DNA of 13,742 bases. It comes from Candidatus Peregrinibacteria bacterium. GTDB lineage: Bacteria; Patescibacteriota; Gracilibacteria; UBA1369; LOWO2-01-FULL-3. Under the pieces are notes generated by a model. It was not told where the DNA came from. It searched no databases and was given only the letters and a program-made list of their open reading frames with translations. The stretch spans positions 1 through 13,742 of the forward strand of contig JACROX010000079.1 in NCBI GenBank assembly GCA_016214225.1, read 5' to 3'. Of this stretch, positions 6,204 to 13,742 are shown in pieces. The first letter of the stretch is position 1. Every line of letters starts with the position of its first letter. The position numbers and the translations under genes were made by a program.

Positions 6204-9078
6204 CAAACAAAATCGAATCCGGCGCGGAGTAAAATATATACACCGGCTGAAAATCTTTCGTATTATCCAGCCCTTGCGCGAGATTGCTTTTATCCGTAGG
6301 CGGAACCAAATCGCCATAGGAAACGGGTGGATTATAAAGATTAAGAGGATCTATTCCATTGCATGGAGTTACGCCATCATCACCAAAAACTTCTCCGCCG
6401 GAACTTATTTTTATCATATCCTCAAGGGTCAAAAATTTCCCGCATATCTGATCCTTCGGATTTCCGTTTTCATCCGTTTCAAGAGAGGGCTTAAATACTC
6501 TCAAATAATTCAAATCTGTTTGCTGAGCACGCAACCAGTCGTCAGCACTAACAGGCTTGGTTAAAGCCTTAAACCCATCCAATAAAATATCCCCGGGGAG
6601 ATCCGAACCGCCAATTGTGTTATGAGCGGCAATCCCTCCGACAATAACAATCTGATTCTTTGAAAGCGCGTCATACCTCTCGGAAGAGCTGGCAAACTTA
6701 GGCAAACCTGTGCCGGAATTTATATTGTCTCTATCGGAAACAATGCCGCCGCTGTCCTTGTATGACAACACGGAACAATCGGCAAACATATTCGCTCGAA
6801 TATTTTTAACTTTGGAATTTATATAAATATTCCCCTTATCGCACCCCGCGGAATAAGGCCTTATGGCAAACAAAGAAAGCTTCACGTTTTTATCATTCGG
6901 CCAAACATCTCCATAGATATAAATATTACCGTTTAAAACGACAACGGACACTTTCTTTTGCAAACTGGTCGCTCCGCCTCCTTCAAGATTTATAAAAACA
7001 TCTCTATTTCTAAAAACAGCAATAACATCATCCCCAACTTTAACGTTTTTATAATCTAACCCGCCACCATCCCCCGTTAAAGTAGAGGTATCATTTATGA
7101 TTTTTCCTATTGTAACAAGAGAATTTGACCCATTATTTCCTTTATCTATACTCCACCCTGCAAGTTGTTTTAAAATTTTATCTGTAATATTTCGTCTAAT
7201 GGAATCGGCCAAAATATTTACATTTTTTGTGCCGGTTTGATTGGTGGATATATTCGCGGTCGGACTAAGAGCTTTCGGAGAATTGATACTGCCGTGAATA
7301 ATCGCCGCCGGGTTTGAAACCGCGCTTGTAAACCTTGGAAGATGATTGCTATAGTAATAAACATCTTTTGGGTTAGAGGAGTTATAGGCATAATGAACAA
7401 TACTGTAAATTGTCGGCCCGGACATTACGTTGCAAGGTTCTGCCGTGCCATTCGGCAAAGTAGCCACTGCATATAAATTTTCATTACTGTTCACGCTCGT
7501 TATTGTATGTTTATTCTTACCCAAAGTATTGCCGCTCGCGTCAATATAATGAATATCAAAACCGGTAGTCTCAAGCCCCACACAATCATCCGAGCTGACA
7601 GTCGCGCCTTTATCGTAATCAAGATTCAAGCCAATATTCAAGGCCATATAGACGAAAACATCCCCATTAGTCTTCGTCCCAACCTTAAAACTGATTGGAA
7701 GATTTCTGGTCGCCAGAATCACGTCTTGAGAATTATTCGCGTACAAAGGATTCACTTCAACAATGGGCCTGAAATTAAGACTTACACCGGCCTTGTTATT
7801 CGGATAAACAACATTCGGAACAACGACACCGTTAAGCTTTATCGGCGTATCATCAAGATTTTTAATATCAAACGAAACACTCTTCAATATAAGCCTATTC
7901 GGCTCTATTTGAGATATATTAAAATCATTAAGTTTATTAAAGAAAGTTTCATTTTTGAAGAGTGTCGCGGGTTTTATTGAAGTTGTAAGCGAAACATTGG
8001 CATCGGTTGTCGGAGCAATAGACTTAATTTTAGCGACATTATAACATCCGGAGCCGGAGCACACGCTACCGCTTATTGAACTGAAAGCGATACTTATGGG
8101 CTTATAGATAACAGCTCCATTTGGAGAATTATAAATAGGAACCTGAATACCGTCGAGAGCATTCCCGACAGCCTGCCCCGCGCGCTGATCTCTTTTCACA
8201 GTATCAGTCCATGAAAACTGGAAATTACCGATTTTATATTTAGTTATATCAAGCGGCGTAACTCCATCGGCCTCTCTTAAATATATAAAAACATCATATC
8301 CCTGTTGCCAGTCGGCAACTTTCACCTGTGACATAGTGTCCAAAGAAACTCCAATATCCGGCTTAACTTCAACGCAAACAAAAGCCACATTATCACAAGG
8401 ACTGACAACGGCCTTTGGCGGCGTTTTTCCGGGAAGCTGTATATTCACACCTGTAAAATCAATCCAAACTTTCGCGTCGCTCCACGCGTAACCGCTCGCG
8501 TTCCCATTCGAGTCAATGGTTACGCCATAATTAAATGGCACTCCACCGTTTGTTCCGCTTCCCGACATTTGTATATACCCGAAAGATTCATTCCACGCGT
8601 ATCCTGAAAGCGGCCTTTTCCCAGCGCTGAGAGCCCCGATTTTCACGCCATAATTAAAACCTCCGCAATTAACTCCCTCATTAAGACCGCCGTCGCAAAT
8701 AAAAGAAACAAATCCCAAATTATCATCCCACGCGTATCCTCTGACGGCATATTGATCATTGCCGAGCGGGACCGCGGCGCCGCCATTGTTTGAAGTACAA
8801 GCCGCGAGCTTTCTATCCGCGGGCGCGAGCCCTTGTCCCAAACCGACAATCGCCAAATTGGTAACTTTATTGGCGTCCGAATAAGAGCTCGGGTGAGAAT
8901 TAAAATGAATTTGACCTGCATTAACATTTGAAAGTTTCGTGTCTCCCGTAATTTTCCCGCTGCAAATCGTATCGCCTTCCGCAAACGCGGAAAGTGAAAA
9001 CGCAAAAGCGTAAAATCCGGCTGCCGCGGCAATGAAGACAAAAACTAAAAGAAATTTAATTCGAACTTTTAGATTCAT
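6193..9078 (-). CDS. Secreted/cell-surface protein with GYAW/NYGV repeats
   Basis: The 961-residue product has a signal peptide: basic start MNLKVRIK, a hydrophobic core to about residue 30, and a likely cleavage after SAFA (~33). Residues ~113-212 hold three diverged tandem repeats beginning GYAWDDNLGFVSF, GYAWNESFGYIQM and GYAWSDAKVWIDF. The first two continue to NYGVKIG and NYGVTID. The middle (~230-600) is Ser/Thr/Asn-rich and beta-like, without a motif I can name. The C-terminal third has NGNIYIYGDVWPND and ERYDALSKNQIVIVGG followed by IAAHNTIGGSDLPGD, which suggests a repetitive beta-structure. This architecture is one I associate with Parcubacteria surface proteins; an adhesin or pilus-related role is only a guess. 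ATG 9078 follows an extended -10 by 29 nt. The last three codons and the stop lie in or beside the inverted repeat, so the C-terminus may have been reset by it. Confidence 0.8.
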   Translation of the reverse strand: MNLKVRIKFLLVFVFIAAAAGFYAFAFSLSAFAEGDTICSGKITGDTKLSNVNAGQIHFNSHPSSYSDANKVTNLAIVGLGQGLAPADRKLAACTSNNGGAAVPLGNDQYAVRGYAWDDNLGFVSFICDGGLNEGVNCGGFNYGVKIGALSAGKRPLSGYAWNESFGYIQMSGSGTNGGVPFNYGVTIDSNGNASGYAWSDAKVWIDFTGVNIQLPGKTPPKAVVSPCDNVAFVCVEVKPDIGVSLDTMSQVKVADWQQGYDVFIYLREADGVTPLDITKYKIGNFQFSWTDTVKRDQRAGQAVGNALDGIQVPIYNSPNGAVIYKPISIAFSSISGSVCSGSGCYNVAKIKSIAPTTDANVSLTTSIKPATLFKNETFFNKLNDFNISQIEPNRLILKSVSFDIKNLDDTPIKLNGVVVPNVVYPNNKAGVSLNFRPIVEVNPLYANNSQDVILATRNLPISFKVGTKTNGDVFVYMALNIGLNLDYDKGATVSSDDCVGLETTGFDIHYIDASGNTLGKNKHTITSVNSNENLYAVATLPNGTAEPCNVMSGPTIYSIVHYAYNSSNPKDVYYYSNHLPRFTSAVSNPAAIIHGSINSPKALSPTANISTNQTGTKNVNILADSIRRNITDKILKQLAGWSIDKGNNGSNSLVTIGKIINDTSTLTGDGGGLDYKNVKVGDDVIAVFRNRDVFINLEGGGATSLQKKVSVVVLNGNIYIYGDVWPNDKNVKLSLFAIRPYSAGCDKGNIYINSKVKNIRANMFADCSVLSYKDSGGIVSDRDNINSGTGLPKFASSSERYDALSKNQIVIVGGIAAHNTIGGSDLPGDILLDGFKALTKPVSADDWLRAQQTDLNYLRVFKPSLETDENGNPKDQICGKFLTLEDMIKISSGGEVFGDDGVTPCNGIDPLNLYNPPVSYGDLVPPTDKSNLAQGLDNTKDFQPVYIFYSAPDSILFGTF

Positions 9079-9107
9079 AAGAAAAGGTACTGTTCAATTC
9101 TTTTCCG

Positions 9108-9116
9108 ATTCTACCA
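9108..9116 (-). promoter_or_regulatory. Extended -10 promoter of the secreted-protein gene
   Basis: TGGTAGAAT on the minus strand is TG-N followed by TAGAAT (9108-9113). It ends 29 nt upstream of ATG 9078, in the 82-nt gap after topA. There is no good -35 and no Shine-Dalgarno. Confidence 0.45.
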
Positions 9117-9160
9117 CAAAAAAGTTGGAAACAAAACTGGTTATGAAAATATTTTCCATA

Positions 9161-11449
9161 TTACCCCTTCCTTTCTTTCGGCTCATAAAAAACCGTCTCG
9201 CCTTCTTTATTTTGAACTTTTAATTTTCCTGTTTTTTTATCTATTTCCACAGGCTTGTCCCACGTCGCAAATTTGCATTTCGGAAATTTATTGCATCCCC
9301 AAAAAACTCTTCCTCCCTTCTTTGTATGCCTTTCGACAAGCTGTCCGCCAAGAGAATGCTCTCCGCATTTCGGACATTTCACTCCGGAAAAAACAACTAT
9401 CGACATTATATTTTTGCATTTTGGATAATTTGAACATCCCAAAAACGGGCCGTATCTGCCGGTTTTCACTTCCATATCCCCGCCGCACTTCTCGCATTTT
9501 TTTCCTTCAAATTTTTTCTCGTATTTTTTCAATTCTTCCGCCTTCTCTTTGGAAATCGCGGGAGCAAGACCGACCGCGCCCTCAAGAGGTTTTGCGTTTT
9601 TACATTCCGGATAATTGCCGCACGACAAAAATTTCCCGAATCTTCCAAGTTTTATAACCATCTTAGAACCGCACTTCTCGCAAATTTCCTTACTCTCTTC
9701 GTTCACAATATCCGCCTTTTTCAAGGTTTTTTCTTTTACTTGAATATTTTTATGAAAAGGTTCGTAAAATTCTCTGATCATCGGAACCCACTCTTGTTTG
9801 CCCTCCTCAACTTTATCCAATTTATCTTCCATTTCAGCGGTAAATTGATAGTCCACGATGTCGGAAAAATTTTCCACAAGCACGTCCGTAACAACCATCC
9901 CCAAATCGGTGGGCTTTAACGCCTTTGCCTCTTTTTCAACATACCCTCGAGATATAACCGTACTGATCGTCGGCGCGTAAGTACTCGGGCGTCCTATGCC
10001 CTCGCTCTCCAATTTTTTCACAAGCGACGCCTCGGTATATCTCGCGGGAGGTTTTGTGAAATGTTGGCTCGGAATAATTTTTTCCAAATCAACATTTTCA
10101 TTTTCCGACAAAGGAGGCAAAAGCTTTTCACCGTCCATCGAATCATCTTCTCCATGATCTTTCCCCTCCATGTAAACCTCCATAAATCCGGCGAATTTCA
10201 CCGTCTGGCCGGTTGCTCTAAAAGCATATTCAAGAGATTTTTTATTTTTAAAAGACTCGATATCCGCGCTGACTCTATCCAAAATCGCGTCCTTCATCTG
10301 GCATGATATAGCCCTTTTCCAAATAAGTTCGTAAAGTCTCGACAGGTCTCTGTCCAAAAATTTCTTCACATAATCGGGATGTAATTTAAAATCAACCGGA
10401 CGAATAGCCTCATGCGCCTCTTGCGCGCCTTTCACCCCTTTATAATGTCTGTGAGTGGAAAAAACATATTTTTCTCCAAACTCTTTTCGAATAACTTCTT
10501 TCGCCTCATCCAAGGCAAAATCAGCCAGATGGGTACTATCCGTTCTCATGTAAGTTATAAGACCGGTTTCTCCTCCTCCGATATCAATTCCTTCATATAA
10601 TTGTTGAGCGAGCATCATTGTTTTTTTCACGGAAAAATTTAATTTTCTGGAAGCCTCCTGTTGAAGCGTGGAAGTAATAAATGGAGGCGGCGGAGTTTTT
10701 GTAATATCTTTCTGCTCAACTTTAACAACTTTATAATCGGCGCCTTCCAAAACTTTTAAAATTTTCTTTGACTCGGATTCATTGCTTATAATAAGTTTTT
10801 TTTCTTGATAAGTTTGCAATTCGGCTTCAAAAATTTTTTTATCTTTTTTTTCAAACATCCCGAATATTTGCCAATATTCCTCGGGCTTGAAAGCAAGGAT
10901 TTCACGCTCCCTGTCTACAATAAGTCTCACGGCGACACTCTGAACTCTTCCGGCCGAAAGCCCGTATCTGACTTTTTTCCAAAGCAAAGGAGAAAGTTCA
11001 TAACCCACAAGTCTGTCCAAAACTCTTCTCGCCTGTTGCGCGTGCACAAGCAGCATATCAATCTTGCGAGGATTTTTAATCGACTCTTTTATCGCGCGTT
11101 CGGTAATTTCATGAAACACAATTCTATGTATAGGCGCCTTGCCTTTTTCCGCTTTAAGAACATGAACAAGATGCCATCCGATCGCTTCTCCTTCACGGTC
11201 CTCATCAGTCGCGATCCACAGTTCATTTGCTTTTTTATAAGCATCGATCAAATCTTTCACAACTCTTTTTTTGTCCGCGGAAATAATATAAGTTGGATCA
11301 AAATCATTTTTCACGTCAATTCCCATCTTCGATTTCGGCAAATCTCTGACATGCCCCATCGAAGCGAGCACTTTAAAATCTTTCCCCAAAAATCGCGAAA
11401 TCGTTTTCGCTTTCGCTGGAGACTCCACTATCACAAGATTTTTTGCCAT
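9161..11449 (-). CDS. topA: DNA topoisomerase I (type IA)
   Basis: TopA relaxes negative supercoils by passing one strand through a transient break. The 762-residue product starts with the canonical MAKNLVIVESPAKAKTI. The Toprim acidic residues are Glu9 and the DEDREGE block (Asp82, Asp84, Glu86). The catalytic tyrosine is Tyr300 in GLITYMRTDST, and the C-terminal part of the core has EGIGRPSTYAPTIS. Three C4 zinc ribbons follow at about 590-617, 652-679 and 692-726, each with a C-x2-C ... C-x-(N/K)-(Y/F)-P-x-C pattern. I chose ATG 11449 rather than TTG 11485, which would add 12 residues not expected in the family. A -10 box lies only 9 nt upstream of the ATG, so the mRNA may be nearly leaderless. 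The preceding gene stops 37 nt upstream. Confidence 0.97.
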   Translation of the reverse strand: MAKNLVIVESPAKAKTISRFLGKDFKVLASMGHVRDLPKSKMGIDVKNDFDPTYIISADKKRVVKDLIDAYKKANELWIATDEDREGEAIGWHLVHVLKAEKGKAPIHRIVFHEITERAIKESIKNPRKIDMLLVHAQQARRVLDRLVGYELSPLLWKKVRYGLSAGRVQSVAVRLIVDREREILAFKPEEYWQIFGMFEKKDKKIFEAELQTYQEKKLIISNESESKKILKVLEGADYKVVKVEQKDITKTPPPPFITSTLQQEASRKLNFSVKKTMMLAQQLYEGIDIGGGETGLITYMRTDSTHLADFALDEAKEVIRKEFGEKYVFSTHRHYKGVKGAQEAHEAIRPVDFKLHPDYVKKFLDRDLSRLYELIWKRAISCQMKDAILDRVSADIESFKNKKSLEYAFRATGQTVKFAGFMEVYMEGKDHGEDDSMDGEKLLPPLSENENVDLEKIIPSQHFTKPPARYTEASLVKKLESEGIGRPSTYAPTISTVISRGYVEKEAKALKPTDLGMVVTDVLVENFSDIVDYQFTAEMEDKLDKVEEGKQEWVPMIREFYEPFHKNIQVKEKTLKKADIVNEESKEICEKCGSKMVIKLGRFGKFLSCGNYPECKNAKPLEGAVGLAPAISKEKAEELKKYEKKFEGKKCEKCGGDMEVKTGRYGPFLGCSNYPKCKNIMSIVVFSGVKCPKCGEHSLGGQLVERHTKKGGRVFWGCNKFPKCKFATWDKPVEIDKKTGKLKVQNKEGETVFYEPKERKG

Positions 11450-11458
11450 GCCTATACT

Positions 11459-11485
11459 TTTATAGCAGGATTTTTTTTTCGTCAA
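11459..11485 (-). promoter_or_regulatory. Candidate topA promoter, near-leaderless
   Basis: On the minus strand TTGACG (11480-11485) is followed 15 bp later by TATAAA (11459-11464), only 9 nt before ATG 11449. The spacing is short and includes an A-tract, so the match is imperfect. If used, the leader would be 0-3 nt. Confidence 0.35.
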
Positions 11486-11486
11486 A

Positions 11487-13529
11487 TTATTTCTTTGGAA
11501 TCATTCGCTCCAAAGGACTCTTAAGTGGTCTTTTAATAGGATTGGCAACAAGAAAAACATGCTTTCTAACGTCATCGCGTTTAGCAAAAACATTTTCATC
11601 TTTTGCCAAAACCAAAAATCCGTTTGATTCACAAATGGAAATTCCATGTTCCGCAAGAACGGAATTAGTTTTCGCGATAACATCGCTCAATGTCTCATCT
11701 CCGCCGGACTGAAAAGAAAACGGCAGTTTATTTGCCTCGTCAATGGAAACTCCGTGAAATTGATAAATCATGGCATTCAAAAGAAGTCGACCATTTACGT
11801 AAACGGAGTTTTTGTTGCTTGTTTTAAAACCTTCAGCCAGTCCTTTAACCTCATCATGAAGATCTCTAGCCAAGGCATTTGGAGCTCTCATGTTTAGAAT
11901 ATCAAACACAGTGTCGTGGGTAGAGGCGCGCCAACCATAGCCATCTTTATGTTTTCTACGTCTTGCCGGAGAAATTATGGACGCGACCCTTTCGGAAATA
12001 TCCACGGCGCAAGAACCAACGCTGTCCATAGCCTTCAAATAACTTTCAATTCTGCTCCTCATCTTACCTTTATGTCCTTTCTCTGCCGCCGCAGCCTTCA
12101 TTTTGCTAACATTCTCATATCTATATTTCTTATATTCATCCATCAACTCCCCATGACGACGACACCTCGATGTCGAATCCTCAAAGTCGGCACCAAGCTG
12201 ATTTTTAAATCTGCCATCATAATAGCAGCCATCCATGGCATGAGCGCCCATCACACGCACAGGCCTTCTAGCCTCGGCAATCATGGCAATTCCATTATTC
12301 GCGTATACAACAAATCCATATTTTTCAAGCCGTCTATTTAAATCTTCGATTCTCTCCGGGATATTTTTTGCATTAAAAAGAATTTCAAGATCATTAAAAG
12401 ACACTCCAAAATAAGCAAACACAAGAGCGTCCAGTAACATCTGGTTTTCATCCCCCCTAATTCTATCAACCAATCCGGCAATTGTATTCCCATGAAGATT
12501 GCGCAAATTATTACCATCTACAGCATCTCTCCCGCCTTCATCTCCATCGGTTTCTAAAACTTTTACATCAAAAACAGCTTCACACTTATCAAGATCAATT
12601 TTAACGGGAATTCCGCTATCCCCTTTTGTAAGTCCTGCCGCCTTAGTACTCGCAGTTGGAACACATTGTCTAAGAATAACATTTAAATATGAGATAAACA
12701 GCGAAGTGGCAACGGTTATATCTGAAGTCGGAATACCTTTTGCCGTGGCCCCCTCGCAAACAAGTTTATTAAATCTGGACAATCTCTCTCTTCTTTTTAA
12801 TCCGATAAATCTTGAGAAAAATTCAGCAAACACAGCATCCTTCTTCTCCAAAATCCCCCCTGCGTCTTCCAAATAAGCCCTATCTATTTTAAGCAAAGCA
12901 TCCATTCTTTCATCCACATCCTTATCGCCAATCAAAGCAAGAGCGCATAAAAATCCGCCCATGCCCATCTCCCTTTTAGAATATTTTCTAAGAGTTTTTT
13001 TATCAGAACATCCTTTTTGAGAATCGGGAACATCTGCGGTAGCCGAACCTTCCCCGTTCGGTTTAGCCGCAGACAAAACCTTCGCCATAACCGCGGAAAC
13101 AAGCGCGTCAGTATCCACGTCTAAACTTCCGACACCCTCAACGATATAATCACCAGCCTCAACAGCCACATCCCTGCAAAAACCACCCCTAGCGCCGTAA
13201 GGCGTAATAGAAAATCCGCTGGATGACGGAGAAAGACAAGGAATCCCTCTGATTAACTTTCTGGAATTAGTCTTAAATATCAATACAATCGATCTCCCCT
13301 CCGCGGCTCTAACCATAATATCGTTAACCCTATCCGAACAAACTGACACAAGACTGAAATTTGGATGTAAAGTTTCCGTAGAAGTTGTCAAATTTCCATC
13401 TCGAGAATCGCCCGCTTCCGCCTCGGGCCTAAAACCACCGCCATTGGGTTTTCTTCTCCTTCGACCGGCAGCCAGAAACCCTGCCAGCCTCCTCAAAGAA
13501 TGCGCTCCATATCCACCGGCTTCACCCAT
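11487..13529 (-). CDS. Uncharacterised 680-aa protein with two ScpB-like winged-helix modules
   Basis: I do not recognise the whole protein. Residues ~362-421 (LLDALVFAYFGVSFNDLEIL ... RRLEKYGFVVYANNGIAMIA) and ~580-643 (LLLNAMIYQFHGVSIDEANK ... SVLAEHGISICESNGFLVLA) are diverged copies of one module. Both resemble the winged-helix domain of ScpB, the kleisin-binding accessory subunit of bacterial condensin: LLxAxxaxxxGVSxxx, then (L)xxxG(F/I)xxxxxNGxxxxA. The N-terminal ~350 residues have a basic Gly-rich patch (GRRRRKPNGGG) and no motif I can name; the linker between modules is Lys/Arg-rich. ScpB itself is usually near 200 residues, so this is not an ordinary ScpB. ATG 13529 lies 28 nt after an extended -10; the upstream in-frame extension to 13676 runs back into the IS and is unlikely to be translated. 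A DNA- or SMC-related role is inference only. Confidence 0.7.
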   Translation of the reverse strand: MGEAGGYGAHSLRRLAGFLAAGRRRRKPNGGGFRPEAEAGDSRDGNLTTSTETLHPNFSLVSVCSDRVNDIMVRAAEGRSIVLIFKTNSRKLIRGIPCLSPSSSGFSITPYGARGGFCRDVAVEAGDYIVEGVGSLDVDTDALVSAVMAKVLSAAKPNGEGSATADVPDSQKGCSDKKTLRKYSKREMGMGGFLCALALIGDKDVDERMDALLKIDRAYLEDAGGILEKKDAVFAEFFSRFIGLKRRERLSRFNKLVCEGATAKGIPTSDITVATSLFISYLNVILRQCVPTASTKAAGLTKGDSGIPVKIDLDKCEAVFDVKVLETDGDEGGRDAVDGNNLRNLHGNTIAGLVDRIRGDENQMLLDALVFAYFGVSFNDLEILFNAKNIPERIEDLNRRLEKYGFVVYANNGIAMIAEARRPVRVMGAHAMDGCYYDGRFKNQLGADFEDSTSRCRRHGELMDEYKKYRYENVSKMKAAAAEKGHKGKMRSRIESYLKAMDSVGSCAVDISERVASIISPARRRKHKDGYGWRASTHDTVFDILNMRAPNALARDLHDEVKGLAEGFKTSNKNSVYVNGRLLLNAMIYQFHGVSIDEANKLPFSFQSGGDETLSDVIAKTNSVLAEHGISICESNGFLVLAKDENVFAKRDDVRKHVFLVANPIKRPLKSPLERMIPKK

Positions 13530-13557
13530 AAAACATTTAATTACAAAAAAGGGGGCA

Positions 13558-13587
13558 ATCCTATCACACACAAATAATAACATGCAA
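13558..13587 (-). promoter_or_regulatory. Promoter of the 680-aa gene
   Basis: On the minus strand TTGCAT (13582-13587), an 18-bp spacer and TAGGAT (13558-13563) preceded by TGA (extended -10) lie 28 nt before ATG 13529. The promoter supports that start over the upstream in-frame ATG at 13676. It lies just outside or at the edge of the neighbouring IS. Confidence 0.5.
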
Positions 13588-13626
13588 GCTCCATGTACAT
13601 ACTGATAGATTCTAAAATCAAATGCA

Positions 13627-13673
13627 CCACTTGGGATATATTGTAGTTGAACAAAACAAATAACCCCAAGTGG
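13627..13673 (+). repeat. 9-bp inverted repeat just before the transposase start
   Basis: CCACTTGGG (13627-13635) and CCCAAGTGG (13665-13673) are perfect complements around a 29-nt loop and end one base before the transposase ATG. The left copy may belong to the IS terminal repeat. As RNA, the hairpin would form only in read-through transcripts and could shield the start codon. Confidence 0.6.
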
Positions 13674-13674
13674 C

Positions 13675-13742
13675 ATGAAACATATTAGTTATGAGGAGCG
13701 ACAATTGATAGAGAAATTGCTCGCAAACAAGTACAAAACAAG
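13675..13742 (+). CDS. IS30-family transposase, N-terminus only (3'-partial)
   Basis: ATG 13675 opens a frame reading MKHISYEERQLIEKLLANKY then KT to the window edge (22 residues). The start M-K-H-(I/L)-(S/T)-Y-E-(E/Q)-R-x-x-I-E-x-L is typical of the N-terminal helix-turn-helix of IS30-family transposases, which bind the element's ends. The DDE catalytic domain lies beyond the window. The ATG overlaps, on the opposite strand, the non-credible upstream in-frame start of the 680-aa gene. There is no clear Shine-Dalgarno, and a hairpin precedes the start. Confidence 0.75.
   Translation, partial: MKHISYEERQLIEKLLANKYKT

Larger units (their letters stand above)
13621..13742 (+). mobile_element. 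Left end of an IS30-like insertion sequence, truncated by the window
   Basis: It is defined by the transposase N-terminus at 13675 and the GC-containing inverted repeat ahead of it. The exact left boundary is uncertain: it must lie upstream of 13675, probably between about 13590 and 13627. The right end and any target duplication are outside the window. Confidence 0.5.

Noticed and set aside
9145..9156. Short palindrome GAAAATATTTTC after topA
   Set aside because: Only 12 nt, all A/T except the ends, no loop and no T-tract; too weak to call a terminator.
9161..11485. Longer topA start at TTG 11485
   Set aside because: The 12 extra residues (MTKKKSCYKSIG) lie outside the conserved MAKNLVIVESPAKAK start and overlap the candidate promoter.
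10805..11524. 239-residue plus-strand open frame opposite topA
   Set aside because: It is a shadow of the topA coding strand, with no recognisable motif or promoter.
13530..13676. N-terminal extension of the 680-aa protein
   Set aside because: It runs through the promoter and into the IS left end; composition is unlike the rest and ATG 13529 is well placed behind an extended -10.

Overview
The window looks like a chromosomal piece of a small-genome, AT-rich bacterium, most likely of the Candidate Phyla Radiation (Patescibacteria, Parcubacteria-like). This is inferred from four things. Proteins are Lys/Asn/Ile-rich. Shine-Dalgarno-like sequences are almost absent, while TATAAT-type boxes sit close to start codons. 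There is a secreted protein with the GYAW/NYGV repeats I associate with Parcubacteria surface proteins. There is also a tiny Lys/Ala-rich basic peptide gene. No rRNA or ribosomal protein gene is present to fix the taxonomy.

Layout. Positions 1-575 hold the 3' part of a plus-strand gene whose C-terminal domain is an M15-type peptidase; the visible N-terminal part resembles a fragment of an HtrA/DegP trypsin-like domain. It converges on tRNA-Ser(CGA) (606-695, minus), which follows a membrane-protein gene (699-1172, minus) by 3 nt. A 24-residue Lys-rich peptide gene (1294-1368, minus) has its own good promoter and an intrinsic terminator. A TMEM43-family membrane protein (1515-2648, minus) is divergent from smpB (2696-3151, plus).

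Positions 3319-6069 (plus) form a tight, overlapping three-gene operon: ammonia-dependent NAD+ synthetase (nadE), archaeal-type NMN adenylyltransferase (nadM) and a phosphomannomutase/phosphoglucomutase. The first two supply the last steps of NAD synthesis. The mutase carries a 69-nt GC-rich double-palindrome insert that is translated in frame in the linker between its first two domains.

Between the mutase and a convergent 961-aa secreted protein lies a nested inverted repeat of about 123 nt (6081-6203), MITE-like or a bidirectional terminator. It contains the stop codon of the secreted-protein gene. Upstream on the minus strand are topA (9161-11449) and a 680-aa protein of unknown function (11487-13529). 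That protein contains two diverged copies of a winged-helix-like module resembling ScpB, the condensin accessory protein. The window ends in the left part of an IS30-like insertion sequence, whose transposase start (13675, plus) is preceded by a hairpin. The IS abuts the promoter of the 680-aa gene.

The most unusual points are the protein-coding palindromic insert, the nested inverted repeat that supplies a stop codon, the HtrA-fragment/M15 fusion, and the large double ScpB-like protein next to an IS. No CRISPR array or recognisable defence operon was seen.
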